Positions 33,276 through 41,406 of a stretch of DNA of 64,000 bases are shown one piece after another (position 1 is the first letter of the stretch; every line of letters starts with the position of its first letter). Location: NCBI RefSeq assembly GCF_001421705.1, contig NZ_LMKO01000023.1, positions 232,639 to 296,638 on the forward strand, read 5' to 3'. Source of the DNA: Xylophilus sp. Leaf220 (lineage in GTDB: Bacteria > Pseudomonadota > Gammaproteobacteria > Burkholderiales > Burkholderiaceae_C). The notes beneath the pieces were generated by a model, which saw only the letters and a program-made list of their open reading frames with translations, searched no databases and was not told where the DNA came from. The position numbers and the translations under genes were made by a program.

Positions 33276-34557
33276 GGCAGCAAGTATCCCCGGAACCGTT
33301 CCGCAGAGCCCTGCGGGCGGCATTCCCGTCCGCACCCTGGCCGCCCTGACCGCCGCCGTACTGGCGGCCCACCTGGCTGCGCTCGGCTGGGTGCCGCCGG
33401 GCCTGCCCGACGCTCCGCCGCCCGCCAGCGCCACGCCCTTCGTCACCCGGATGGTGGCGCCCCCCGCACCGCCAGCGCCCCCCGCGCCGGTGGCTCCGCC
33501 GCAGCCGCCGGCCCCGCCGCCCGCGCCACCGCCGGCCCCTGCGCCGGCACCCAAGCCGAAGCCGCCGCCGGCACCGCCTCCCGCGCCGGCGCCGCCGCCG
33601 GCACCCGCCCCGTCGCCACCCGCGGCCGATCCGCTGGCGGCGGCGTCGATCGGACCGGTCGCCTCGATCGGGCCTTCCGCCTCGGTCGGGCCGAGCGCCT
33701 CCGTCGGGCCGTCGGCGTCGGTGGGACCTTCCGCCTCCATCGGGCCGGCGGCCGCCGCGGGCGCCCCGGCCGGCGCGGGCGCGTCGGTGGGCACGGGCGG
33801 ATCCGGCAGCGGCGGTGCAGCGGGCCCGGCGGGCGTGGCGGCGGCCCCCGCGGGGACTGCGGCGGCGGCGACGCCCGAGCGGTACGTGCTGGAAGGCCCG
33901 CCGTGGAGCCCGCCGGTCGGCGTGCCGGCCTCCGTCCGGATGCTCTACAGCGCCGAGGGCAATGCCAAGGGCATGACCTGGCACGCCAAGTCGGAGCTGG
34001 TCTGGCAGCAGGAGGGCGACCGCTACGACGCGCGGATGGAGGTCAGCGCCTTCCTGGTCGGCTCGCGGGTGCAGACCAGCACCGGCCGGATCGACGCGAC
34101 CGGCCTGGTGCCCGAGCGCTTCGGCGACAAGGCGCGGCGCAGCGAGCAGGCGGCGCATTTCGAGCGCGACAAGGGCAGCGTCGTCTTCAGCTCCAACGCG
34201 CCCGAGGCGCCGCTGTACGCCGGGGCGCAGGACCGGCTGGGCGTGTTCATGCAGCTGGGCGCGCTGCTGGCGGGCGATCCGACGCGCTACCCCGAAGGCT
34301 CGTCGATCGCGCTGCAGACCGTCGGCACCCGCGACGCGGAGGACTGGACCTTCACCATCGCCGCCCGCGAGCCGCTGGACCTGCCCGCGGGCAAGGTGGA
34401 TGCGGTGCGGCTGGAGCGGGCGCCGCGCAAGGAGTTCGATACCCGGGTCGAGGTCTGGTACGCACCGGCCCTGGGCTATCTGCCAGTGCGCATCCGCATC
34501 ACCCAGCAGAACGGCGACTATGTCGACCAGAAGCTCGACAGCCTGGGCAAGCCCTGA
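33274..34557 (+). CDS. DUF3108 protein with proline-rich linker and hexapeptide repeats
   Basis: This 427-residue protein has an N-terminal hydrophobic helix (about 20-40), a proline/alanine-rich spacer (about 49-118), six hexapeptide repeats of the form S(I/V)GP(S/A/V)A (125-160), a glycine/alanine-rich stretch and a DUF3108 domain (about 200-427). That domain begins VRMLYSAEGNAKGMTWHAKS and ends RIRITQQNGDYVDQKLDSLG. The TonB-like layout of a helix and a long proline spacer suggests an inner-membrane anchor with a periplasmic domain spanning far out. DUF3108 function is unknown. Its ATG overlaps the divergent gene's start codon. Confidence 0.8.
   Translation: MAASIPGTVPQSPAGGIPVRTLAALTAAVLAAHLAALGWVPPGLPDAPPPASATPFVTRMVAPPAPPAPPAPVAPPQPPAPPPAPPPAPAPAPKPKPPPAPPPAPAPPPAPAPSPPAADPLAAASIGPVASIGPSASVGPSASVGPSASVGPSASIGPAAAAGAPAGAGASVGTGGSGSGGAAGPAGVAAAPAGTAAAATPERYVLEGPPWSPPVGVPASVRMLYSAEGNAKGMTWHAKSELVWQQEGDRYDARMEVSAFLVGSRVQTSTGRIDATGLVPERFGDKARRSEQAAHFERDKGSVVFSSNAPEAPLYAGAQDRLGVFMQLGALLAGDPTRYPEGSSIALQTVGTRDAEDWTFTIAAREPLDLPAGKVDAVRLERAPRKEFDTRVEVWYAPALGYLPVRIRITQQNGDYVDQKLDSLGKP
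33646..33753 (+). repeat. six 18-base in-frame repeats encoding S(I/V)GP(S/A/V)A units
   Basis: The units encode SIGPVA, SIGPSA, SVGPSA three times, and SIGPAA. Codons differ between units (for example TCG, TCC and GTC, GTG), so the pattern is kept at the protein level rather than being a fresh DNA expansion. Confidence 0.85.
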
Positions 34558-34727
34558 CGTCCCGGCGCGCCGCGGGCGGGCCATGCCCCCTGCAGCCCAA
34601 GTCGGGACGAGGGCGCTGTGTCTTACGCGCCAATGCGATAAAAAAACGCCCGGCGAGGTCCCCTACACTTGAAACTGGCATCAACGTTGCTAAATGCCAG
34701 AGAGTTCTGAGCAGAAAGGGAAACCGC

Positions 34728-35009
34728 ATGCAGATGCTTTATGACTCCGAGTCCTTCGTGGTGGTCCATATGGTGCCGGACACCGCCGAGGACGACAGCA
34801 CCGGTGTGGAAGTCCCGCAGCTGGCGCGCCACGGTTTCGAGATCGTGGACAAGCGCTCGGGCAAGGAGGTCTACCTCGACGGCTCCTGGGCCGAGATGTT
34901 CCAGCAGATCATCCTCGACTGGCAACGCAACACCCCCACGCAGGAAGAGGTCGAGGACATGCTCGACAGCTACGCCGGCTTGGCCCAGAACCCGGTCGTC
35001 GTGCACTGA
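34728..35009 (+). CDS. DUF3567-family small protein
   Basis: This 93-residue soluble acidic protein starts MQMLYDSESFVVVHM with a GAAAGGGA ribosome site. Its conserved parts HGFEIVDKRSGKEVYLDGSW and TQEEVEDMLDSYAGLAQ match DUF3567, found almost only in Burkholderiales. The function is unknown. It stands alone, 170 bases after the DUF3108 gene, and is convergent with the AbrB-family gene. Confidence 0.85.
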   Translation: MQMLYDSESFVVVHMVPDTAEDDSTGVEVPQLARHGFEIVDKRSGKEVYLDGSWAEMFQQIILDWQRNTPTQEEVEDMLDSYAGLAQNPVVVH

Positions 35010-35061
35010 CGCCGCACCCAGGCTTCACAGGCGGCCCGCGCGGCCTGCAGCCACCGACGAT

Positions 35062-36213
35062 TCAATCGACGCCACGGTCTTCCGTGGTGTCCTGCTTTGC
35101 GGGCAGGCTCTTCTCCGCTTTCGCCGCGGCAGATGGTGGATAGAGCCGTCGGAAGACCGGCTCCACCAGCAGCAGCACCGCGATCAGCCGGCACACCTGG
35201 AACGCGGTGACCACCGGCACCCCCAATTGCAGCACCTTAGCGGTGATCGCCATCTCGGCGATGCCGCCCGGTGAAGTGCCCAGCACCAGCGTGGCCGCCG
35301 GGATGCCGACGACGTGCGACAGCGCCAGCGCGAAGACCGCGCACAGCGCCACCAGCACCAGCGTGCCGAAGGCCACCGTGCCCAGCCAGCGCGGCGCGGT
35401 GTGCACGAAGCTGCGGTTGAAGCGCACCCCCAGGCTGATGCCGATCAGCAGCTGCGCCGCGTTCGACATCGCCTGCGGCACCGCCGACAGGCCGATGCCC
35501 GAGAGCGTCAGCGCCATCGACACCAGCAGCGCGCCCAGGAACCAGGGGTTGGCACGCTTCAACCGCGCCGCCAGCCAGCCGCCCGCGCCGGCCAGCGCCA
35601 CCAGCAGCGCCAGGCCTTCGGGGCGCACCTCGCGCACCGCGGGCGGCAGCGCGTCCAGGCCGTGCAGGCCGCTCCACTGCATCGCGAAGGGGATCACCAG
35701 GGTGACGATCAGCACCCGCAGGCTGTGGCTGGCGGCCACCAGGTCGGTGCGGGCGCCGGCGCGCTCGGCCAGCAGCGTCATCTCGGAGGCGGCGCCGATC
35801 GCTCCCGCGAAATAGGTGGTGGCCCGCATCTGCCGCGGCGCCAGGCCGGGAAACCGGTGCCCGTGCAGCCGCTGCAGCCAGGCGCCGAACAGCGCCCCCA
35901 GGCCCAGCGCCCAGGCCACCGACAGCGCGATCGCCCACCACAGCCCGGCCACCAGCGCGCCGACCTCGGGCGTGAAGTAGAGGCCGAGCGCCGAGGCGAT
36001 CGTCAGCTGCGCCGCATTGCGCGCCGGCCCGAAGCTGGCGACCGGCGCGCCCGAGACGCCCGCCAGCGCGACCACGACCAGCGGCCCGATCATCCAGGGC
36101 AGCGGCGTGTGCAGGTGGACGCAGGCCTCGGCCGCGGCGAAGGCGAGCGCCAGGGTGAACAGGTAGCGGGCGAACTGCGTGCGATCGGGCTGTGCGAAAG
36201 AGAAGCGGCGCAT
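35062..36213 (-). CDS. AbrB-family polytopic membrane protein
   Basis: The ATG at 36213 gives 383 residues with about ten helices in two homologous halves. Each half has an AbrB-duplication signature: TPLPWMIGPLVVVALAG in the first and NPWFLGALLVSMALTLSG in the second, with GTSPGGIAEMAITAKVL near the end. AbrB (a putative ammonia monooxygenase family in older annotation) in E. coli influences aidB expression; its transport role is unproven. It is divergent from the ChaN-like lipoprotein gene across 174 bases. Confidence 0.82.
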   Translation of the reverse strand: MRRFSFAQPDRTQFARYLFTLALAFAAAEACVHLHTPLPWMIGPLVVVALAGVSGAPVASFGPARNAAQLTIASALGLYFTPEVGALVAGLWWAIALSVAWALGLGALFGAWLQRLHGHRFPGLAPRQMRATTYFAGAIGAASEMTLLAERAGARTDLVAASHSLRVLIVTLVIPFAMQWSGLHGLDALPPAVREVRPEGLALLVALAGAGGWLAARLKRANPWFLGALLVSMALTLSGIGLSAVPQAMSNAAQLLIGISLGVRFNRSFVHTAPRWLGTVAFGTLVLVALCAVFALALSHVVGIPAATLVLGTSPGGIAEMAITAKVLQLGVPVVTAFQVCRLIAVLLLVEPVFRRLYPPSAAAKAEKSLPAKQDTTEDRGVD

Positions 36214-36387
36214 CGGGAAGCGAGGAAGTGAAAACGGGCGGACCGCCAGGCGGCCGCGGTCGCCCGCCCCGGGAAACGGCACCGCCCGCGGCGGGCCGGA
36301 ACCGACCGGCGGCGCCCTCCGGGGCGGCGATTGCAACAGACGTTGCACACCCGGGACACCCGCGGGCGGGCCGCATAGTATCGGCGC

Positions 36388-37272
36388 ATGACCACCCCCG
36401 CCCTGCCCCTACGCCGTCTGCCCCGCGCGGGGGCCACCGCCCGCCGCATGGCCCCGATGCTGGTGCTGGCCGCGGTGCTGGCGGGCTGCACCGCCGGGCC
36501 GTTCGCCGTGCAGGGCACCGGGCCCGGCGCGGAACCGGCGCGGGCCCCAACCACCGGCGCCGAAGCCACGCCCGACATCCTCCTGATCGGCGAGACGCAC
36601 GATGCGGCGGGCCAGCCCGAACTGGTGGTCGCGCAGCTGCAGCGGCTCGCCGCCCAGGGCCGCCTGGCCGCGGTGGCGCTGGAGATGGCGCCGCTGGGTG
36701 CCACCACCATCGCCCTGCCGCCCGATGCCGACGACGCCGCCCTGCGGCGCGCCCTGCGCTGGGACGAGCGCGCCTGGCCCTGGGCGCGCTATGCGCCGGT
36801 GGTGCGGGCGGGGCTCGCGGCCGGCGTGCCGGTGGTCGGCGCCAACCTGCCCGCCGACCAGATGCGCACCGCGATGGAGGACGTGTCGCTCGACGCGCAG
36901 CTGGAGCCGGACGTGCGCCGCGCGCAGGAGGAAGCGATCCGCACCGGCCACTGCGGCCTGCTGCCCGAGCGCCAGATCGGCCCGATGACACGGGTGCAGA
37001 TCGGCCGCGACCGGGCGATGGCGCTGACGCTGGCCGAATCGGCGATGCCCGGCCGCACGGCCGTGCTGCTGGCGGGCGCCGGCCACGTCGACCGGCAGCT
37101 GGGCGTGCCGCAGCACCTGCCCACCCAGCTGACGGTGCGCAGCGTGGCGATGGTGGCGGGCGGCGCGGCGCCCGGCGGGCAGGTCGATGCGGTGTGGACC
37201 AGCCCGGCGATGCCGCCGGTCGACCACTGCGCCGCCCTGCGGCAGCGCATGGCGCCGGCGCGACGCGGCTGA
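36388..37272 (+). CDS. ChaN-family haem-binding lipoprotein
   Basis: This 294-residue protein has a lipoprotein signal (VLAAVLAGCTA, Cys near residue 34) and the ChaN domain, starting ILLIGETHDAAGQPE (about 64-78). It contains GHCGLLPERQIGPMTRVQIGRDRAMA and the glycine/histidine segment VLLAGAGHVDRQLGVP. ChaN of Campylobacter is an iron-regulated surface lipoprotein that binds haem; the erythromycin-esterase-like fold is shared. The C-terminus is slightly extended. No Fur box was found by eye. Confidence 0.8.
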   Translation: MTTPALPLRRLPRAGATARRMAPMLVLAAVLAGCTAGPFAVQGTGPGAEPARAPTTGAEATPDILLIGETHDAAGQPELVVAQLQRLAAQGRLAAVALEMAPLGATTIALPPDADDAALRRALRWDERAWPWARYAPVVRAGLAAGVPVVGANLPADQMRTAMEDVSLDAQLEPDVRRAQEEAIRTGHCGLLPERQIGPMTRVQIGRDRAMALTLAESAMPGRTAVLLAGAGHVDRQLGVPQHLPTQLTVRSVAMVAGGAAPGGQVDAVWTSPAMPPVDHCAALRQRMAPARRG

Positions 37273-37331
37273 GCGCGGCAGGGCGTCGCCCCCCCGGAGG
37301 CGTTCGCCCGCCATCCGGTCTTCGGCGCCTC

Positions 37332-37395
37332 TGCTATCGAAAGAGTAGCTAGAGGCCAGCGTCCCTCACCGGCCCGGGGCACTTTTCTTTCATAA
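37332..37395 (+). repeat. dispersed intergenic repeat, copy 3
   Basis: It has GCTATCGAAAGAGTAGC, then AGGCCAGCG...CCGGCCC and GGGCACTTTTCTTTCAT in the same order as copy 1. It lies between the convergent chaN-like and GntR genes and is more divergent than the other copies. Confidence 0.65.
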
Positions 37396-37430
37396 ACCGG
37401 TCTGGGAGGGCGGCCCGGCGGTCGTGCGGC

Positions 37431-38129
37431 TCACCCGGCAGCCGCGTCGCGCGCCGGCACGCTTCCATCGGCGCGCAGTTGCGCCAGCACCGTCTCCAGC
37501 TTGGCGGCCAGGTGCTGCGACAGCACCTCGCGCATCGCCTGCGGATCGCGGGCGGCCAGGGCCTCGACCATCCGCTCGTGGTCGGCCACCGCGCGGGCCC
37601 ACTTCGTTTCGTCCTGGTTGGAGCGAAAGCGCAGCGCGTGCAGCCGGGCGTTGATCTGCACATAGGTGGCGACCAGCACCGGGTTCTTGGCGGCGGCGTT
37701 GATCGCCTGGTGGATCTGCGCGTTGAGCCGGTAGTAGCCGGGCAGGTCGCGCCGGGTCCAGGCGGCCAGCATCTCGTAGTGCAGGGCGCGGATCTCGGCG
37801 ATCTCCTCATCGGTCACCCGGCGGGCGGCCAGCTCGCCCGATTGGGCCTCCAGGCCGGCCATCACCTCGAAGGTGTGGCGCACGTCGTCTTCCGTCAGCT
37901 GCACCGCGACCGCGCCGCGGTTGGGCAGCAGCACCACCAACCCTTCGATCGCGAGCATCTTGATCGCCTCGCGCAGCGGCGTGCGGGAGACGGCCAGCGC
38001 CGCGCACAACTCGCGCTCGTTGAGCTTGCTGCCGGGAGCGATGGCGCCCTCGATCAGCATCTGCCGCAGGCGCTGCGCCACCTGCTGGTGCAGGGCGGCG
38101 GCCGGGACCGGGACCAGTTCGACTGTCAT
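37431..38129 (-). CDS. GntR-family (FadR/FCD subfamily) transcriptional regulator
   Basis: The ATG at 38129 gives 232 residues. The winged helix is at about 10-75 (HQQVAQRLRQMLIEGAIAPG, then LAVSRTPLREAIKMLAIEGL), and the all-helical FCD ligand domain (about 85-220) contains the metal-binding type residues in YRLNAQIHQAI and ADHERMVEAL. Such regulators usually repress an adjacent catabolic operon and are released by its substrate. It is divergent from the Bug protein, CoA transferase and crotonase genes. Two copies of a FadR-like site lie between them, so these are its probable targets, including its own promoter. Confidence 0.88.
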   Translation of the reverse strand: MTVELVPVPAAALHQQVAQRLRQMLIEGAIAPGSKLNERELCAALAVSRTPLREAIKMLAIEGLVVLLPNRGAVAVQLTEDDVRHTFEVMAGLEAQSGELAARRVTDEEIAEIRALHYEMLAAWTRRDLPGYYRLNAQIHQAINAAAKNPVLVATYVQINARLHALRFRSNQDETKWARAVADHERMVEALAARDPQAMREVLSQHLAAKLETVLAQLRADGSVPARDAAAG

Positions 38130-38136
38130 GGCTCTA

Positions 38137-38214
38137 TTTGTATTCAAAAATTGCATTGAAAGCGCAGGCAACAAGGGAGGCCACCATTGACACGATAGTT
38201 TTTGTATTCAAAAA
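38137..38214. promoter_or_regulatory. two GntR operator candidates and operon promoter
   Basis: The identical 14-mer TTTGTATTCAAAAA occurs at 38137-38150 and 38201-38214, 64 bases (about six helical turns) apart. Its core TTGTATTCAA is near-palindromic (8 of 10), as FCD-type GntR sites are. The second copy falls between a TTGACA -35 (38187-38192) and an AAAAAT -10-like element (38211-38216) for the rightward operon; the first lies 8 bases from the regulator's own ATG. Confidence 0.65.
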
Positions 38215-38299
38215 ATAGGTTCTGGCCCCGACGCCGGGCCGGCCGGGCAGGCGCCCGGCCGAAGCCCGGCGCGAGCGGCCCCACCACAGGAGACAAGCG

Positions 38300-39280
38300 A
38301 TGCATCGAAGAACCTTCATCGGTACCGCGGGCGCGGCCGCCGCCACCCTGGCCGCCCCGCTGCTGCACGCGCAGCCGACGTTGCCGACCGCGCCGGTGCG
38401 CATCGTCGTCGGTTTCTCGCCCGGCGGCGGGACCGACATTCTGGCCCGTGTCATCGGCCAGAAGCTCGCGGTGATGTGGAACAACCAGGTGATCGTGGAG
38501 AACCGGGCGGGCGCCACCGGCATGATCGCCGCCGAATACGTGGCCAAGCAGCCGGCCGACGGCACCGCGCTGCTGATGGCGCACATCAACAGCCATGCGA
38601 TCGCCCCGGCGCTCTACCCCAAGATCCCGTACAACGCCGAGCGCGACTTCAGCCCGATCACCCTGGTGGGCGTCACCCCCAATCTGCTGATCTGCGGCGA
38701 GCAGCAGCCGGCCAAGACGGTCAGGGAGATCGTCGAGCTGTGCAAGAAGAACCCCGGCAAGATCAGCTTCGGCTCGGCCGGCAACGGCTCGGCCCAGCAC
38801 CTGGCGCTGGAGATGTTCAAGCTGGCCGCGGGCATCGACGCGATCCACATCCCGTACAAGGGCTCGGGCCCGATGCTCACCGACCTGATCGGCGGCCAGA
38901 TCAACTACAGCTTCGACACCATGACCGCCGCCACGCCGCATGTGAAGAGCGGCAAGGCGATCGCCGTGGCCCAGACGCGCGAGAAGCGCGCCAAGGGCCA
39001 CCCCACCGTGCCGACGATGGCCGAATCGGGCTTTCCCGGCTTCGAGGCGACCACCTGGTACGGGCTGGTGGGCCCCGCGAAGATGCCGCCGGCGATGGTC
39101 CAGCGGATGAACGAGGACATCAACAAGGTGCTGGCGATGCCCGACGTGATCGAGAAGTTCGAGCAGTACGGCGCCGAGGACGGCGGCGGCTCGGCCGAGA
39201 AGTTCGCCGGCTTCATCCAGAGCGAATCGAAGAAGTGGGCCAAGGTGGTCAAGGACGCCAACGTGAAGGCCGACGCATGA
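38300..39280 (+). CDS. Bug/TctC-family periplasmic solute-binding protein
   Basis: This 326-residue protein has a signal with HRRTFIGTAG (Tat-like) ending HAQ near residue 25, then the family opening APVRIVVGFSPGGGTDILAR. It also has FGSAGNGSAQHLALEMFK and HIPYKGSGPMLTDLIGGQI. AGGAGA lies 6 bases before the ATG. As first gene of an operon with a CoA transferase and crotonase, it probably captures the organic acid that those enzymes then activate and process. No tctA/tctB membrane genes are present. Confidence 0.9.
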   Translation: MHRRTFIGTAGAAAATLAAPLLHAQPTLPTAPVRIVVGFSPGGGTDILARVIGQKLAVMWNNQVIVENRAGATGMIAAEYVAKQPADGTALLMAHINSHAIAPALYPKIPYNAERDFSPITLVGVTPNLLICGEQQPAKTVREIVELCKKNPGKISFGSAGNGSAQHLALEMFKLAAGIDAIHIPYKGSGPMLTDLIGGQINYSFDTMTAATPHVKSGKAIAVAQTREKRAKGHPTVPTMAESGFPGFEATTWYGLVGPAKMPPAMVQRMNEDINKVLAMPDVIEKFEQYGAEDGGGSAEKFAGFIQSESKKWAKVVKDANVKADA

Positions 39281-40527
39281 CCGACGCCACCGCCGCCGCA
39301 GCCGGCACCGGCACTGCCGCCCCCGCCGCCCGCCCGCTGCCGCTGGCCGGGATCCGGGTGCTCGACGTGAGCCAGGTGATGGCCGGCCCCTACTGCTGCA
39401 TGCTGCTGGCCGACCTGGGCGCCGACGTGGTCAAGATCGAGCCGCCCGGCACCGGCGACCAGACGCGCGGCGCCATGGGCTTCAAGCTCAAGGGCGACGA
39501 CAGCATGGGCTTCCTCAACATGAACCGCAACAAGCGCAGCGTGGCGCTCAACCTCAAGTCGGAGGCCGGGCGCGCGGTGCTGTTGCGCATGGCCCGGGAT
39601 GCCGACGTGCTGGTCGAGAACTACCGCCCCGGCGTGATGCAGCGGCTGGGCATCGACTACCCGCGCATCGCCGAGGTGAACCCGCGGCTGGTCTACGCCA
39701 GCATCTCGGGCTTCGGCCAGAGCGGCCCCTGGTCCGACCGGCCGGGGTTCGACCTGATGGCGCAGGCGATGTCGGGCGTGATGAGCGTCACCGGCTACGC
39801 CGACGGCCCGCCGGTGAAGGCCGGCGTGCCGGTGGCCGACATCGGCTGCGCGCTCTTCGCCGCGTACTCGATCCTGGCCGCCACCATCGGCGCGCGCGCC
39901 ACCGGGCAGGGCCAGTACATCGACGCCTCGCTGTTCGACTCGGCCCTGGCGTTCTCGGTCTGGGACATCTCGGAGTACTGGGGCACCGGCCGCGAGCCGG
40001 AGCCGCTCGGCACCTCCAACCGGATGAGCGCGCCCTACCAGGCGATGAAGGCCTCGGACGGCTACTTCGTGATGGGCGCCACCAACCAGAAGCTCTGGAC
40101 CCTGCTCTGCAACACGCTGGAGCGGCCCGACCTGCTGGCCGATCCGCGCTTCGCCACCGTCTCCACCCGCCTCGCCCACCGGCTGGCGCTGGTCGAGGCG
40201 CTGGAGCGGAGCTTCGCCGCCCGCACCAGCGAAGCGTGGATCGAGGCGCTGCTGGCCGCAGGCATCCCGGCCGGGCCGATCCTGAGCTATCCCCAGGCCT
40301 TCGGCAGCGACCATGCGAAGCACCGCCGCATGCGCATCGAGATCGACCATCCGGTGGAAGGCTCGGTGCCCAACATCGGGTTTCCGGTGAAGTTCTCGGG
40401 CACGCCGCCGCAGGTGCGCCGCCACCCGCCGCTGCTCGGCGAGCATACCGACGCGGTGCTGGACGAGATGGGCATCGGCCCCGAGGAACGGGCGGCGCTG
40501 CAGGCCCAGGGCGCCTTCGCCGCATGA
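39277..40527 (+). CDS. CaiB/BaiF-type class III CoA transferase
   Basis: The ATG overlaps the stop of the binding-protein gene (ATGA). The 416-residue enzyme starts its domain at LAGIRVLDVSQVMAGPYCCM (residues 23-42) and has the family segments ADLGADVVKIEPPGTGDQTR and SISGFGQSGP. The catalytic aspartate is in GVPVADIG (Asp188). Class III enzymes move CoA between a donor acyl-CoA and a carboxylic acid, so this gene should activate the imported acid. The substrate is not readable from sequence. Confidence 0.9.
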   Translation: MTDATAAAAGTGTAAPAARPLPLAGIRVLDVSQVMAGPYCCMLLADLGADVVKIEPPGTGDQTRGAMGFKLKGDDSMGFLNMNRNKRSVALNLKSEAGRAVLLRMARDADVLVENYRPGVMQRLGIDYPRIAEVNPRLVYASISGFGQSGPWSDRPGFDLMAQAMSGVMSVTGYADGPPVKAGVPVADIGCALFAAYSILAATIGARATGQGQYIDASLFDSALAFSVWDISEYWGTGREPEPLGTSNRMSAPYQAMKASDGYFVMGATNQKLWTLLCNTLERPDLLADPRFATVSTRLAHRLALVEALERSFAARTSEAWIEALLAAGIPAGPILSYPQAFGSDHAKHRRMRIEIDHPVEGSVPNIGFPVKFSGTPPQVRRHPPLLGEHTDAVLDEMGIGPEERAALQAQGAFAA

Positions 40528-40592
40528 GCGCCGCGCCGAACCGCTTCGAGCAGGCGCGCACCGCAGTGCGCAGCACGCAGGTTGCCCGATGA
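40524..40592 (+). CDS. 22-codon linking ORF between CoA transferase and crotonase
   Basis: An ATG inside the CoA transferase stop (ATGA) opens a frame of 22 residues (starting MSAAPNRFEQ) whose TGA overlaps the crotonase ATG (ATGA). It is likely a coupling device that carries ribosomes to the next gene rather than a functional peptide. No motif is seen. Confidence 0.35.
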   Translation: MSAAPNRFEQARTAVRSTQVAR

Positions 40593-41389
40593 GCGAGCTT
40601 GCCGACGCACCGGCCGACGGCGCGGTGCACCTGCGGATCGCCGGCGGCATCGCCGCCGTCACCTTCGACCGTCCGCAGGCCCGCAACGCGATGACCTGGG
40701 CGATGTACCAGGCACTCGGCGGCATCTGCGAACGCGTCGCGGCCGACCCGGCGGTGCGGGTGCTGACCCTGCGCGGCGCGGGCGGCCAGGCCTTCGTCGC
40801 CGGCACCGACATCGCGCAGTTCGCGGCCTTCGCCGACGGCGAGGACGGCATCGCCTACGAGCGCGGCATCGACGCCGGCATCGCGCTGCTGGAGGGCCTG
40901 CCGATGCCGACCGTCGCGCTGGTCGACGGCTGGGCCGTCGGCGGCGGGCTGGCGCTGGCCACGGCCTGCGATTTCCGCATCGCCAGTGCCGGCGCCCGCT
41001 TCGGCGTGCCGATCGCCCGCACGCTGGGCAACTGCCTCTCGATCGCCAACCTGGCCCGGCTGCGCGCCGCATTCGGGCCGCAGCCGGTACGCCGGATGCT
41101 GCTGCTGGCCGAGACGCTGACCGCCGCGGAGGCGCTGGCCTGCGGTTTCCTGGAGACGGTGTGCGACGGCCCCGACGCCCTGACCGCCGCCGGCGCCCAG
41201 CTCTGCGAACAGCTGGCCGCCCTGGCGCCGGTGACCCAGGCGGTATCGAAGGAAGGCCTGCGCCGCCTGGCGCTGCACGCCTTGCCCGAGGCCGACGACC
41301 TGGTGCGGCGGGCCTACGGCAGCGCCGACTTCCACGAAGGCGTGGCCGCGTTCACCGCCCGCCGGCCGCCGGCCTGGCAGGGGCGCTGA
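40589..41389 (+). CDS. enoyl-CoA hydratase/isomerase (crotonase) family protein
   Basis: This 266-residue protein has the crotonase core: VTFDRPQARNAM (about 24-35), the oxyanion residues in FVAGTDIAQF, and GWAVGGGLALATACDFRIAS. The two glutamates used by true hydratases are absent: GGGLALA stands where GGGCELA is usual and FGVPIARTLG where FG.PE..LG is usual. It may therefore be an isomerase, decarboxylase or thioesterase-type crotonase, with substrate supplied by the CoA transferase. It is the last gene of the GntR-linked operon. Confidence 0.85.
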   Translation: MSELADAPADGAVHLRIAGGIAAVTFDRPQARNAMTWAMYQALGGICERVAADPAVRVLTLRGAGGQAFVAGTDIAQFAAFADGEDGIAYERGIDAGIALLEGLPMPTVALVDGWAVGGGLALATACDFRIASAGARFGVPIARTLGNCLSIANLARLRAAFGPQPVRRMLLLAETLTAAEALACGFLETVCDGPDALTAAGAQLCEQLAALAPVTQAVSKEGLRRLALHALPEADDLVRRAYGSADFHEGVAAFTARRPPAWQGR

Positions 41390-41406
41390 CCCGCCGCGCC
41401 GCTGCC

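Noticed and set aside
33646-33753. Tandem 18-base units considered as a CRISPR or satellite array
   Set aside because: They are in frame inside a protein, with no spacers and with varied codons.
34558-34727. Weak promoter (TTGAAA with 16-base spacer and TAAATG) before the DUF3567 gene
   Set aside because: The -10 match is only three of six; not strong enough to list.
37269-37400. Gap between the chaN-like and GntR genes considered as a terminator site
   Set aside because: The stem in this gap belongs to the dispersed repeat and is not followed by a clean T-run in a fixed orientation; I list it only as a repeat.
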